Shown: positions 1 through 8,889, counted from the first letter of the stretch. The stretch: 64,000 bases of DNA from Halobacillus litoralis (GCF_020524085.2 NZ_CP129016.1:1668001-1732000); one strand, 5' to 3'. Made by a program: numbers and translations. The notes: generated by a model from the sequence alone, not told the origin.

Positions 1-731
1 GGCGTGTTCATGATGTTCTTGCCAAGCACTTCTTCAATGAGTTTTCCATAATGGTCTAAAGCATGATCATAAGCATATACTTGCTGCTCGGTCGCTCTTT
101 TTTGTGGGCCATAGATATGACTTGCTCCACGGTTCCCAGTCAGTGGATTGTCTACATCAGAAGCAACACGGATGGTAACGTCTTTGAGACGAGAGTCCAG
201 TTTAGAAAAGTCCACCCGTTTCACGGCATGCAGGTCCTTTCCGTACATCCCTGTCTCCTGGTTATTTTCATCATAGGTCTTCATCCCAAGTGCCTGTAAC
301 ATTCCGAGCCCACCATCATTCGTTGAGCTTCCCCCAATAGCTACGATCAAGTTCGTGCATCCCTCGTCTAACGCATGATGGATGGCCTGCCCGATGCCAT
401 AGCTTGTTGTGTGATCAGGATTGCGTTTTTCTGTTGGGACCAGTGGTAAGCCGGCAATCTCTGCTCCTTCAATCACCGCCAGACCATCCTCCAGTTTTAC
501 ATACCAGCTTTCCCGCTCTTCCCCTAACGGCCCTTTGCATGAAAAATGAACTTTTTCGTGCGGCACAGAAGTAGAAAATACTTCTAACGTGCCTTCTCCA
601 CCATCGGCCATTGGTTTCATGATATTTTCTGAATCCGGGATGACTGAATGCCAAGCCTTTTTCATGATTTCAGCGACTTGAATGGAAGACAAACTCCCTT
701 TGTAAGAATCAGGGGCAAAAACGACCTTCAT
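1..731 (-). CDS. glxK: Glycerate kinase, 3' end cut by window edge
   Basis: ATP-dependent phosphorylation of D-glycerate to a phosphoglycerate, which feeds glycolysis. The reading frame on the minus strand is open from an ATG at 731 to the window edge, about 243 codons of the usual 380 or so. The start MKVVFAPDSYKGSLSS and the internal GGSSTNDGGLGM are hallmarks of the bacterial glycerate kinase family. An AGGAGG-like site sits 7 bases before this ATG; another ATG lies just upstream at 734 but is too close to the site. It follows the CdaR-type regulator in the same direction with a 123-base gap that holds an inverted repeat, so regulation by that protein is likely. The C-terminal half is not visible. 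Confidence 0.9.
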   Translation of the reverse strand, partial: MKVVFAPDSYKGSLSSIQVAEIMKKAWHSVIPDSENIMKPMADGGEGTLEVFSTSVPHEKVHFSCKGPLGEERESWYVKLEDGLAVIEGAEIAGLPLVPTEKRNPDHTTSYGIGQAIHHALDEGCTNLIVAIGGSSTNDGGLGMLQALGMKTYDENNQETGMYGKDLHAVKRVDFSKLDSRLKDVTIRVASDVDNPLTGNRGASHIYGPQKRATEQQVYAYDHALDHYGKLIEEVLGKNIMNT

Positions 732-837
732 CATTCCCCCTCCTTTTCTAAAAGTGGTTACTTTCTATTCAACAGGAAATAAGAAGCGATAACAATTGAT
801 GAGATATACAAAATATCAGAAAACTGTAAGCGTATTC

Positions 838-853
838 TTGTGCAGTTGCACAA
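838..853. promoter_or_regulatory. Inverted repeat between cdaR and glycerate kinase, candidate operator
   Basis: TTGTGCA-GT-TGCACAA is a perfect 7-base inverted repeat with a 2-base spacer. It lies immediately after the cdaR stop codon and about 110 bases before the glycerate kinase start. Position and symmetry suggest an operator for the adjacent CdaR-type regulator. It is not followed by a T run, so it is not a terminator. The binding protein is inferred. Confidence 0.45.
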
Positions 854-854
854 A

Positions 855-1901
855 TCAATGGTTTATTAGAATGGCTTGCAGGATGATCGCATCTTTGAAA
901 TTCCGTGCATCCAGTCCTACTTTTTTATGGACTTGATCCAGCCGGTAATGAAGCGTATTTCGATGGACATGCAAATCATCAGCTGTCCGACTCATTTTCA
1001 AATCGTTATTGAAAAAAGTATGGAGCGTTTCCAAATAGGGTGTTTCTAATCGATCCAGACGGATGGCATAAGGTTCTGTGATTTCTATGTACGTGTCCTT
1101 TGTAATGCTTGAAAGAAGCCGTTCCACCTTAAGTGTCCCACTGTGAATGATTTCTCCGGCTTTTCCTGCAATGTCGATCGTCTGCGCTGCTTGTTGGAAA
1201 GATGTATAAATCCCTTTTGCACTATACCCTGGTTCACCAACAGCGGCAGGTCCATCTGTTTTGATTGGTGGGGTCTGCTCTTGAAATGGAAGAGGCATGA
1301 CCACTAAATTCTCGTGAAAAGGAAGAATGAAAAGCGGTTTGAGTTGCAGCTGTTCTGACTGTGTGCGCAGTCGCTCGACGAAATCAAAAGGTGCGTTTGT
1401 TTGGAAAACGAAGACCTGCCATGCCTTCTTAAGGTCTGCACGTAAAGAATAGCGGGCTTCTTTCTCCAGGTCTTCGGTTTCTTCGTCTGAAATGAGCCGA
1501 TGAAACCAGTGGTTCCACTGTCTTTCCTGATAAAAACTCTGCTTCTGGATATAGAGTTGTTCGAGCGCAATTTCGACCGATCCTTGAGTCATACCTGCTG
1601 CTTGATACACTTGATCTGGGTCTCCTGTTAAACCGACGACACCTGCGAGTTCGCCTTTATGAAAAATGGGAAGGTTGACTCCGGGTTTGGTGTTTGAAAA
1701 TTGGTCCACCATTTTGCTTGTAATTTGTTGGGCTTTCAGTGTTTTTATCACCTGTTGAGCTCCACCGTGTGTTTGGTAAATGCGCTCGGGATCGGTGCTG
1801 GCGACAATTTTTCCGGTAGGGTCCATGAGGTTGATCGGCACGTCGATGTATTGAGAGAGACGGTAAATAATTTCCTTTCCTAACTGAGCGGTGAGTTCCA
1901 C
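855..1901 (-). CDS. cdaR: CdaR-family sugar-diacid/glycerate regulator
   Basis: Transcriptional regulator of 348 aa. The N-terminal third (about residues 1-130) resembles the sugar-diacid-recognition domain, opening MELTAQLGKEIIYRLSQYIDV. The C-terminus carries the PucR-type helix-turn-helix, with MSRTADDLHVHRNTLHYRLD near residues 302-321. Proteins of this family sense glycerate or hexarates and control glycerate and diacid genes, which fits the glycerate kinase just downstream. The start is a GTG; AAAGGAGG lies 11 bases upstream, slightly long, and the ATG between them is in another frame. In Bacillus subtilis a relative (YsfB) lies beside glycolate oxidase genes; here glcD and glcF occur at the other end of the window. 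Confidence 0.82.
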   Translation of the reverse strand: MELTAQLGKEIIYRLSQYIDVPINLMDPTGKIVASTDPERIYQTHGGAQQVIKTLKAQQITSKMVDQFSNTKPGVNLPIFHKGELAGVVGLTGDPDQVYQAAGMTQGSVEIALEQLYIQKQSFYQERQWNHWFHRLISDEETEDLEKEARYSLRADLKKAWQVFVFQTNAPFDFVERLRTQSEQLQLKPLFILPFHENLVVMPLPFQEQTPPIKTDGPAAVGEPGYSAKGIYTSFQQAAQTIDIAGKAGEIIHSGTLKVERLLSSITKDTYIEITEPYAIRLDRLETPYLETLHTFFNNDLKMSRTADDLHVHRNTLHYRLDQVHKKVGLDARNFKDAIILQAILINH

Positions 1902-2168
1902 GGGTATCCATTCCTCCTTTTTGTATTATTTTATCAAATTCTGACTTAGTAGAAATTAAATGATTGGTGATAGATATAAGACCACTTCATTTTCTTCGAG
2001 GGCCAACGTGAGAGCCGTTGAGGTGCGGAGTTAATAAAACCATTTCCTATCAAACGGACGAATTCTTCCTCCTTATTCAAAGGAAGATCTTTTTCTTTTC
2101 CTTAAATTATCCAATAATTTATCAAAAAGTGTTGTATTTTTTGAATATTTAAAATAATATAAAATAAA
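1902..2168. other. Intergenic region with unexplained secondary structure
   Basis: No convincing gene. It must hold the promoter of cdaR on the minus strand. A perfect CAACG/CGTTG hairpin lies near 2004-2020, and TGATAG (about 1967) could pair with CTATCA (about 2046), enclosing it. A plus-strand terminator follows at 2064-2095. This suggests a short plus-strand transcript or leader before the operator at 2169, but I recognise no RNA family. Confidence 0.3.
2064..2095 (+). terminator. Rho-independent terminator-like hairpin
   Basis: TCTTCCT at 2064-2070 pairs with AGGAAGA at 2081-2087 across a 10-base loop, followed by TCTTTTTCTTTT. The T run is on the plus strand, so it would end a plus-strand transcript that starts between cdaR and here, upstream of the separate promoter at 2191. 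Confidence 0.5.
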
Positions 2169-2190
2169 ACATACCTACCGGTTGGTATGT
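2169..2190. promoter_or_regulatory. Near-perfect 22-bp palindromic operator (TetR type)
   Basis: Arms ACATACC and GGTATGT flank a CCGG centre; 20 of 22 positions are symmetric, the exceptions being one mirrored pair. It occupies the -35 region and abuts the extended -10 at 2191-2199, so a bound protein would block RNA polymerase. The likely ligand is the TetR-family regulator encoded at 8320 inside the same operon. Assignment to that protein is inference; the palindrome is directly visible. Confidence 0.7.
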
Positions 2191-2199
2191 TGATATAAT
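2191..2199 (+). promoter_or_regulatory. Extended -10 promoter of the Liv-linked catabolic operon
   Basis: TGATATAAT is an ideal extended -10 (TG-N-TATAAT). The -35 region is replaced by the palindrome at 2169-2190. The first gene starts 21 bases downstream at 2220. Confidence 0.65.
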
Positions 2200-2219
2200 A
2201 CAGAAATGAGGATGATTGT

Positions 2220-3390
2220 ATGCACTTGCGTTTGACCGATGAACAGGAAATGGTAAGAAAAACGATTCGGAAATTCGTTGAGAAAGAATTGATTCCTCTT
2301 GAAAATGAGGTCTTGCGTAATGAAAGGGAGGGAAGGCCGAGTCTCCCCGAAGGAAAGATGGAAGAACTTCAGCAGAAGGCGAAAGACGCAGGCTTTTGGG
2401 GCATCAATACACCGGAAGAATACGGCGGAGCGGATCTTGGGCAAATGATGCTTGCCATCGTCCAAATGGAAGTGGCTCGTACCTTTGTCCCCTTCAAATT
2501 TGGAGGATCAGCTGACAATATTTTGTATTACGGAAATGAGGAGCAAAAGGAAAAATACCTATTGCCGACCATTAATGGCGAAAAGAAATCGTGTTTTTGC
2601 TATGACAGAACCTGGGGCTGGTTCTGATACGAGGAACTTGAAAATGACAGCAGTCAAGGATGGCAATGACTGGGTGCTCAACGGGGAGAAGACGTTCATC
2701 ACCGGTGGAAACGAAGCCGATTTTGTGATGGTCATTGCCATTACTGACAGAGAGCTTCATCAATCTTCTAGTGGCAGAAAAGGAGTCACATGCTTTATCG
2801 CCGATCGTTCTATGGGATGGAAGTCTGAATACATCCACACCATGGGAGAGTGGGGACCAGCGGCTCTCATATTCGATAACGTCCGCGTGCCGGAAGAAAA
2901 CATTCTCGGGGAAATCAATCATGGATATGATTTAGGGCTTGAATGGATTGGTTTTGCTCGTTGGATTGTCGGGGCTCGTGCTGTAGGAGCAGCTGAGAGG
3001 CTGCTGAATATGGCGATCGATTACGCAAATGAACGGGAAACCTTTGGAAAGCCAATTGCGACCCGTCAAGCTATTCAGTGGCAGATCGCTGATTCAGCCG
3101 TAGAGATTGAAGCAGCGAAGTGGCTTGTTCTTAATGCTGCTTTTACGCTCGATCATGGGGAAGATAACCGCCACTATGCATCCATGGCGAAGTTGTATGG
3201 GGCGAACATGGGTAATAACGTCATCGACCGTGTTCTGCAAATTCATGGTGGCATGGGATATACGAAAGAGTTACCTATCGAGCGCTGGTACCGTGAGGCA
3301 AGACTTTGGAGAATCTATGATGGAACCGATGAAATTCAGCGCTTGATTATTTCCCGTAATCTATTAAAAGGGCATGTGAAAATCGGTTAG
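2220..3390 (+). pseudogene. Acyl-CoA dehydrogenase, frameshifted at about 2595
   Basis: FAD-dependent oxidation of an acyl-CoA to a 2-enoyl-CoA. The reading frame breaks in a run of five T (2594-2598). Removing one T joins residues 1-126 (MHLRLTDEQEMVRKTIRKFV...) to AMTEPGAGSDTRNLKM and gives a normal product of about 389 aa. The flavin-region motif TEPGAGSD and the C-terminal QIHGGMGYTKELPIERWYR are intact. The residue aligning with the usual catalytic Glu is Asp (IYDGTDEIQR). First gene of the operon, directly behind operator and promoter, with a GAGG site 8 bases before the ATG. A sequencing error is as likely as a true pseudogene. Confidence 0.85.
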
Positions 3391-3409
3391 GACAAGAGGA
3401 GGAATGGAA

Positions 3410-4174
3410 ATGAGTGGTAGATTTGAAAACCGATCCGCTTTTGTAACAGGCGGAAGTCGTGGAATAGGAAAAGGAATTGCGCTGCGTTTGGCAGATGAGG
3501 GCGCCAAAATCGGCATCATTGATGTCAATGAAGAGGCCCTCAAGGAAGTGGAATCAGAATTCAGGGAAAAAGGGTATGAAATCTTCTGTCAGGTGGCGGA
3601 TGTCGTCGATTATGAACAAGTGGATACAGCCATGCAGGAGGCCTTCAACCGATTCGGATCTCTGGATATTCTCGTCAACAATGCAGGAGTCATCCGTGAT
3701 AATATGCTGTTCAAGATGACGGATGAAGACTGGGATACCGTCATGAATGTTCATCTGAAGGGTTCATTTAATGCCGCCCGTGCTGCGCAACGAATCATGG
3801 TTGAGAATAAATACGGGCGTATCATTAACATCTCTTCCACATCTGCGTTAGGGAACCGTGGTCAAGCGAATTATGCCACGGCGAAAGCAGGGCTGCAGGG
3901 CTTTACCAAGACGCTGGCCATCGAGTTAGGGAAATTTGGAATCACTGCCAATGCGGTCGCACCGGGCTTTATCGAAACGGAAATGACGAAAGAAACGGCA
4001 GCACGCATCGGCATATCATTCGAAGACCTTGTCGAGGCAAGCATCAATAAAATCCCTGTCGGCAGGAGTGGGAAGCCGGAAGACATCGCCAATGCCGTCG
4101 CATTTTTTGCAGATGAACGTTCTTCTTTTGTAAATGGTCAGGTGATTTATGTCGCAGGTGGTCCTAAAAATTGA
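3410..4174 (+). CDS. SDR-family 3-hydroxyacyl-CoA/oxoacyl dehydrogenase
   Basis: Short-chain dehydrogenase/reductase of 254 aa. The nucleotide-binding motif TGGSRGIG lies near the N-terminus, NNAG at about residue 90, the catalytic Ser in ISSTSA, and Tyr/Lys in YATAK near residue 156. FabG-like, but inside a beta-oxidation operon it more likely oxidises a 3-hydroxyacyl-CoA with NAD. The start at 3410 is preferred over the ATG at 3404, because AGGAGG ends 7 bases before 3410 and only one base before 3404. It follows the first dehydrogenase by 19 bases. Confidence 0.85.
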   Translation: MSGRFENRSAFVTGGSRGIGKGIALRLADEGAKIGIIDVNEEALKEVESEFREKGYEIFCQVADVVDYEQVDTAMQEAFNRFGSLDILVNNAGVIRDNMLFKMTDEDWDTVMNVHLKGSFNAARAAQRIMVENKYGRIINISSTSALGNRGQANYATAKAGLQGFTKTLAIELGKFGITANAVAPGFIETEMTKETAARIGISFEDLVEASINKIPVGRSGKPEDIANAVAFFADERSSFVNGQVIYVAGGPKN

Positions 4175-4192
4175 CGATAAAGGAGCGGCTAT

Positions 4193-4627
4193 ATGTTTGA
4201 ACAATCGATTGGAAAAAGATCAAAAACAGTGAAGAACATGGTCGAGCGGGGAGCCGTGAAAAAGTTTGCAGAAGCGATTGGTGATCCTCATCCCATATTC
4301 ATTGATAATGAATCGTACTCCCGTAACATGGCTCCTCCCACTTTTCCCAGAGTGTTCGATTATGGAGTCATCGAGGGACTCGATCTTCCTAAAAAAGGGT
4401 TGATCCATGGAGAGCAAAACTATCATTATGAACGCCCTCTATACGTTGGAGAAGAAATTCTCTGCTATGCGGAAGTGGAAGATTATTACGAAAGAAGTGG
4501 AAAAAGCGGCGACATGGGATTTCTCAAGGTGAAGCGTTACGGGGAAGACCTGGAAGGGCAGCTGATTTTCTCTGAAGAACAAGTCGTTATTATTACGGAA
4601 GCTGTAAGAAGGGGGATGCGTGTATGA
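4193..4627 (+). CDS. MaoC-like hydratase, N-terminal-type subunit
   Basis: A 144-aa protein of the FAS1-type dehydratase / MaoC N-terminal family. APPTFPRVFDYG and GLIHGEQNYHYERPLYVGEE are typical of the non-catalytic half of double hot-dog hydratases. An AAAGGAG site lies about 8 bases before the ATG. Its stop overlaps the start of the catalytic MaoC partner (ATGA at 4624). The two are expected to form a heteromeric (R)-enoyl-CoA hydratase, as with the paired hydratases of bacterial steroid side-chain breakdown. The exact substrate cannot be told. Confidence 0.8.
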   Translation: MFEQSIGKRSKTVKNMVERGAVKKFAEAIGDPHPIFIDNESYSRNMAPPTFPRVFDYGVIEGLDLPKKGLIHGEQNYHYERPLYVGEEILCYAEVEDYYERSGKSGDMGFLKVKRYGEDLEGQLIFSEEQVVIITEAVRRGMRV

Positions 4628-5043
4628 GTCCTTTATATGGTGTTCAGCCGGCGATAAATTAAAAGCGGTTACTTTATCCCCGGTAACCAGACTGGATTTG
4701 ATTAAGTACGCAGGTGCCTCTGGGGATTACAATCCTATTCATACGATTGACGAAGAAGCGGAAAAAGCAGGTCTGCCTGGAGTTATTGCTCATGGGATGT
4801 GGACGATGGGGAACTTGGCCAAATTATTTACCCCGTTTTATGAAGAAGGGTTTATCCAGAATTACTCGATTCGATTCCGAGGGATGGTATTTCTGGAGGA
4901 TGTCATCACTCTTCATGCGGAAGTGGAAGGGGAAAGATCAAGAAACCATCACTTTCAATGTCCATGCTAAAAACCAGAATGAAGAAGATGTCATTAAAGG
5001 GCAAGTGGTGTTCCGGAAGACAGAAACAAGAATTGCTACATAA
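4624..5043 (+). pseudogene. MaoC-like hydratase, catalytic subunit, two frameshifts
   Basis: Hot-dog-fold enoyl-CoA hydratase of about 140 aa. The hydratase motif (catalytic Asp and His) is visible as YAGASGDYNPIHTIDEEA, followed by PGVIAHGMWTMG. The frame is broken twice: one base missing near 4651, where MSPLYGVQP should run into GDKLKAV, and one extra G in GGGG near 4929, where AEVEG should run into KDQETITFNVHAK. The ATG at 4624 overlaps the upstream stop, which suggests coupled translation. A GTG at 4620 opens the second frame without needing the first correction but gives an unlike N-terminus. The two opposite errors look like sequencing mistakes. Confidence 0.75.
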
Positions 5044-5058
5044 ATAGGGAGGAACTTT

Positions 5059-6288
5059 ATGCACTTTGAACATTCTCAAAAAGTGAAAGATCTGCAGGAT
5101 CAATTGACGAGGTTCATGGAGGAGCATATCTACCCGAATGAAGATTTGTATGAAGAACAATTGAATGAAGAGAACCGTTTTGCAGACATCCCGCCGATTA
5201 TGGATGAGTTGAAAAACAAAGCGAAAGATGCGGGACTGTGGAATTTATTCCTTCCTGACAGTGCGTATGGCGCAGGGCTTACGAACATGGAATACGCCCC
5301 CTTGTGTGAAATCATGGGGCGATCGTTCATTGCGCCGGAAGTTTTCAATTGTGCAGCCCCCGATACGGGGAACATGGAGGTCCTCGTCCGGTATGGATCC
5401 GAAGAGCAAAAAAAGCAATGGCTGGAGCCGCTGCTTAAAGGCGAAATTCGTTCCTGCTTTTCAATGACAGAACCCGATGTCGCGTCTTCCGATGCTACAA
5501 ATATCCAAACGAGTATTACGAGAATCGGCGATGAGTATGTCATCAACGGGACGAAGTGGTGGTCTTCCGGGGCTGGAGATCCAAGGTGTAAGATCAGCAT
5601 CGTCATGGGGAAAAATGATCCGGATGCAGCGAGACATGAGCAGCAGTCGATGATTCTCGTACCGCTGGATACGAAAGGGGTAACCATCAAACGGCTGCTG
5701 CCTGTATTCGGCTATGACCATGCCCCTCATGGGCATGCGGAAATTGAGTTCAACGATGTTCGTGTACCTGCCTCCCACTTGATCTGGGATGAGGGGAAAG
5801 GATTCGCCATCGCTCAAGGGCGTTTAGGACCGGGGCGGATTCATCACTGTATGCGAACGATCGGGGCAGCGGAACGGGCACTTGAAGATATGTGCGCAAG
5901 GGTTAACGACAGACAGGCGTTTGGTAAAAAGCTCGCCGATCAGGGAGTGATCCGCGAATGGATTGCTGACTCCCGTATCGAAATTGAGCAGGCACGCCTC
6001 CTCACGTTGAAAGCCGCTTATATGATGGATACCGTTGGCAACAAAGAAGCGAAATCTGAAATTGCTATGATTAAAGTGGTCGCGCCGAATATGGCATTAA
6101 AAGTGATTGACCGGGCCATTCAAGCTTTTGGAGCATCCGGGGTCAGTGATGATCAACGATTAGCTGCAAAGTGGGCGAATATAAGAACTTTACGTTTAGC
6201 GGACGGACCCGATGAGGTACACCGCCGGGCGATTGCGAAATATGAACTGGCCAAAGTCTCGGAAAGGAGCGGAATGTATGCACGCTAA
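5059..6288 (+). CDS. Acyl-CoA dehydrogenase, ACAD10/11-like
   Basis: FAD enzyme of 409 aa, intact. [16 protein letters not shown] replaces the usual TEPGAGSD, and the C-terminus reads [19 protein letters not shown], the form seen in ACAD10/11-like dehydrogenases that act on long or branched acyl-CoAs. As in the first dehydrogenase of this operon, an Asp sits where short-chain enzymes carry the catalytic Glu. Starts 15 bases after the MaoC gene with a GGGAGG site. Its last 11 bases overlap the next SDR gene. A second dehydrogenase in the operon suggests either a two-step pathway or a mixed complex. Confidence 0.88.
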   Translation: MHFEHSQKVKDLQDQLTRFMEEHIYPNEDLYEEQLNEENRFADIPPIMDELKNKAKDAGLWNLFLPDSAYGAGLTNMEYAPLCEIMGRSFIAPEVFNCAAPDTGNMEVLVRYGSEEQKKQWLEPLLKGEIRSCFSMTEPDVASSDATNIQTSITRIGDEYVINGTKWWSSGAGDPRCKISIVMGKNDPDAARHEQQSMILVPLDTKGVTIKRLLPVFGYDHAPHGHAEIEFNDVRVPASHLIWDEGKGFAIAQGRLGPGRIHHCMRTIGAAERALEDMCARVNDRQAFGKKLADQGVIREWIADSRIEIEQARLLTLKAAYMMDTVGNKEAKSEIAMIKVVAPNMALKVIDRAIQAFGASGVSDDQRLAAKWANIRTLRLADGPDEVHRRAIAKYELAKVSERSGMYAR

Positions 6289-7051
6289 AGATCTCTTTCG
6301 TTTAGAAGATCAAGTGGCGGTTGTTACGGGAGGCGGCAGAGGTCTTGGCAAACAGATTGCAGAAGGGCTGGCCGAATGCGGGGCTCATGTCGTGGTGTGT
6401 TCAAGGAAGCTGGAGGCCTGCGCGGAAGTGAGCGAGCAGCTGGGAAATCTTGGCGTTGATTCTCTCGCTTTTGAATGTGATGTCACAAACCCGGACTCGA
6501 TGCAAAAAGTGGTGGATCAGACCGTCGATCATTTTGGACGCATTGACATTCTCGTCAATAATAGTGGCGCTACATGGGGAGCTCCGGTAGAAGATATGCC
6601 TCTTGAGGCCTGGCAGAAAGTTTTCAATGTAAACGTCACTGGAACGTTCCTCATGTCTCAAATGGCAGGAAAAGTCATGCTTGAGCAAGGTTCAGGAAAA
6701 ATCATCAATATTTCTTCGGTGGCTGGGATGAAGGGATCGGATCCCAAGTATATGGATACCATCGGATACAATTCGAGTAAAGGGGCGGTACTCACTTTTA
6801 CAAAGGACTTAGCGGTGAAGTGGGGACCGAGAGGCATACGCGTGAATGCGATTGCCCCTGGATTTTTCCCGACGAAGATGTCGAAGGTTTTAATGGATAA
6901 AGGGGAAGAGGCTTTCCTGCACAGTACTCCGTTACGGAAATTCGGAGGAGAAGATGATTTGAAGGGGGCAGTGATTTTCTTAAGTTCTAAGGCCTCTGAT
7001 CATATTACAGGTGATGTAATCATCGTCGATGGCGGCACACATGCCACGTAA
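6278..7051 (+). CDS. SDR-family oxidoreductase
   Basis: A 257-aa short-chain dehydrogenase with TGGGRGLG for NAD(P), NNSG at about residue 91, ISSVAG, catalytic YNSSK, and a C-terminal GDVIIVDGG. Probably a 3-hydroxyacyl-CoA dehydrogenase of this operon. The start at 6278 ([12 protein letters not shown]) overlaps the preceding gene and has AGGAG 8 bases upstream; upstream codons in the same frame lie inside that gene. The thiolase follows after 21 bases. Confidence 0.85.
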   Translation: MHAKDLFRLEDQVAVVTGGGRGLGKQIAEGLAECGAHVVVCSRKLEACAEVSEQLGNLGVDSLAFECDVTNPDSMQKVVDQTVDHFGRIDILVNNSGATWGAPVEDMPLEAWQKVFNVNVTGTFLMSQMAGKVMLEQGSGKIINISSVAGMKGSDPKYMDTIGYNSSKGAVLTFTKDLAVKWGPRGIRVNAIAPGFFPTKMSKVLMDKGEEAFLHSTPLRKFGGEDDLKGAVIFLSSKASDHITGDVIIVDGGTHAT

Positions 7052-7072
7052 TCATAGAAAAGGAGTGAAAGG

Positions 7073-8245
7073 ATGTCACATAGAGATGCGGTTATAGTAT
7101 CCGCTGTCCGAACAGCGATCGGTAAACAAGGCGGGACGCTTGCCGGGGTTCCAGCCCATGTGTTGGGATCTGCAGTCATTAAAGAAGCGGTCCAGCGTGC
7201 GGGGATCGAACCTGATGCAATTGAAGATGTGATTTTTGGAAATGTGTTGAGTGGTGGGGGAAATGTCGCTCGTTTATCTGCCTTAGAGACAGGGCTTTCT
7301 CTCAAGCTTCATGGTATGACGGTGGATCGTCAATGCGGGTCAGGCTTGAATGCCATCCACTTAGCTGCTCAGGCGATTCAAGCAGGGAATGGAGAGGTGT
7401 ATGTAGCGGGAGGAACGGAAAGTATGAGTCGCGCTCCTTATTTGATGGACCGGCCAGATCGCTCCTACAGTCCAGTCCCGCCTAAGTTCAGAAAATCCCA
7501 GCTGTCACCAAAAGAAATCGGAGATCCCCCAATGGGAATAACGGCAGAAAACTTAGCAGAAAAATACCAGATCTCAAGAGAAGAACAGGATCGTTTTGCT
7601 CAGAACAGTCAAGAGAGAATGGCTCAGGCTATGGAAGAAGGGCGTTTTGAGGAACAAATCGTACCTTTGAATATTCCGGTAAGAAAAAGGGATCCAATCA
7701 TTTTCAAAACCGATGAACATCCACGTCCTTCTTCTACGATGGAAGGGATGGCAAAACTTCCTCCTGCTTTTCTCGAAAATGGGACGGTGACAGCGGCAAA
7801 CAGCTCAGGGTTAAATGATGCTGCTTCAGCCCTGACTCTGATGTCGCGTGAGAAAGCGGAAGCACTCGGGGTGGAACCGTTGGCCAAGGTTGTGGCCTGT
7901 ACGGTCGCAGGTGTGGACCCAAACATTATGGGCATCGGACCTGTACCAGCTGTACATAAGGTTCTGGAGCAGACAAGGCTATCATTGGATGACATGGATC
8001 TGATCGAAATCAATGAGGCCTTCGCCGCTCAAGTGCTTGCCTGTCAGGCTGAGTTGAATATGGACATGGATAAGGTGAATGTAAACGGAGGTGCCATCGC
8101 TCATGGCCATCCGCTGGGAGCAACAGGTGCCATTCTTGCTACCAAAGCGATCTATGAACTTAAGCATAGGGAAGGCAGGTATGCACTGATTACCGCCTGT
8201 ATCGGCGGAGGTCAGGGGATAGCAATGATTCTTGAGCGCGGCTGA
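7073..8245 (+). CDS. Thiolase (acetyl-CoA C-acyltransferase)
   Basis: A 390-aa thiolase that cleaves 3-oxoacyl-CoA with CoA to give acetyl-CoA and a shortened acyl-CoA. All active-site blocks are present: nucleophilic Cys in DRQCGSGLNAIH, NEAFAAQ, GGAIAHGHPLGATGA with the catalytic His, and the second Cys in CIGGGQG. A clear AAGGAG site lies 7 bases before the ATG. It closes the first enzyme block of the operon before the TetR gene. Confidence 0.93.
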   Translation: MSHRDAVIVSAVRTAIGKQGGTLAGVPAHVLGSAVIKEAVQRAGIEPDAIEDVIFGNVLSGGGNVARLSALETGLSLKLHGMTVDRQCGSGLNAIHLAAQAIQAGNGEVYVAGGTESMSRAPYLMDRPDRSYSPVPPKFRKSQLSPKEIGDPPMGITAENLAEKYQISREEQDRFAQNSQERMAQAMEEGRFEEQIVPLNIPVRKRDPIIFKTDEHPRPSSTMEGMAKLPPAFLENGTVTAANSSGLNDAASALTLMSREKAEALGVEPLAKVVACTVAGVDPNIMGIGPVPAVHKVLEQTRLSLDDMDLIEINEAFAAQVLACQAELNMDMDKVNVNGGAIAHGHPLGATGAILATKAIYELKHREGRYALITACIGGGQGIAMILERG

Positions 8246-8275
8246 TCTTACGGACTCTTTCGCAGATTTTAGGGA

Positions 8276-8284
8276 TGTTATAAT
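8276..8284 (+). promoter_or_regulatory. Extended -10 promoter for the TetR regulator gene
   Basis: TGTTATAAT (TG-N-TATAAT) lies 36 bases before the regulator ATG, with no good -35. A GGATG...CATCC inverted repeat (about 8273-8296) spans it and could serve autoregulation, though it differs from the operator at 2169. Confidence 0.45.
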
Positions 8285-8319
8285 GGGATATCATCCTTAA
8301 AAGAGAGGACCATGTATCT

Positions 8320-8889
8320 ATGAAACAAGAAATCATCCAAACAAGTATTCATTTAATTGATAAAAAGGGATTCACAGAAACATCTCTACAAGAAATTGTA
8401 GAAGAACTAGGAGTAACGAAAGGGACCTTTTATTATTATTTTAAAAACAAGCAGGAGCTTCTGACTGTTATCCATTTGGAATTCATTGAGTTTCTGCTTC
8501 ACAATCAGCGGGAGATTTTGAATGATCATTCCAAAGACAGTAAAGAGAAGCTTCGTTCCATGATTTATATGGTCATTCACAGCATTAAAGACCGAAAGAA
8601 AAGTGCGAGGATATTCTTTAGGGAAATGCGGAACCTTGGCCCCGATTACCTGGAACAGACTGTTCAAAAGAGAGACCAGTTCCGTGTTCATGTCCAGGCC
8701 GTCGTCGAAGAAGGCATCGAGAATGGAGAGTTCCAAACCGATTTGGATCCTAATATGGTGACAAGAGGGATTCTTGGAATGACGAACTGGAGCTACTATT
8801 GGTTTGATCCTGAGGGAGATGTCTCAGCAGAAGAACTCACATCCATTTATTTGAACATCATTTTAAACGGAATCAACTCCAAAGATTAA
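8320..8889 (+). CDS. TetR-family transcriptional regulator (FadR/YsiA-like)
   Basis: A 189-aa repressor. The N-terminal helix-turn-helix is clear (TSLQEIVEELGVTKGTFYYY, about residues 27-46, then FKNKQELL). The all-helical remainder is the ligand and dimer domain and resembles fatty-acyl-CoA-responsive regulators such as Bacillus FadR. It probably binds the palindrome at 2169-2190 and is released by an acyl-CoA intermediate of the pathway. It has its own extended -10 promoter. Confidence 0.85.
   Translation: MKQEIIQTSIHLIDKKGFTETSLQEIVEELGVTKGTFYYYFKNKQELLTVIHLEFIEFLLHNQREILNDHSKDSKEKLRSMIYMVIHSIKDRKKSARIFFREMRNLGPDYLEQTVQKRDQFRVHVQAVVEEGIENGEFQTDLDPNMVTRGILGMTNWSYYWFDPEGDVSAEELTSIYLNIILNGINSKD

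Noticed and set aside
781..794. cre-like sequence before glycerate kinase
   Set aside because: Three mismatches to the consensus, including the conserved TG; too weak to list.
1950..2070. Short minus-strand frame upstream of cdaR
   Set aside because: No start codon with a ribosome site and a composition rich in Trp, Ser and Arg; treated as intergenic structure.
5130..5690. 186-codon open frame on the minus strand
   Set aside because: Lies wholly inside a well-supported acyl-CoA dehydrogenase on the plus strand; no ribosome site and no recognisable protein pattern.
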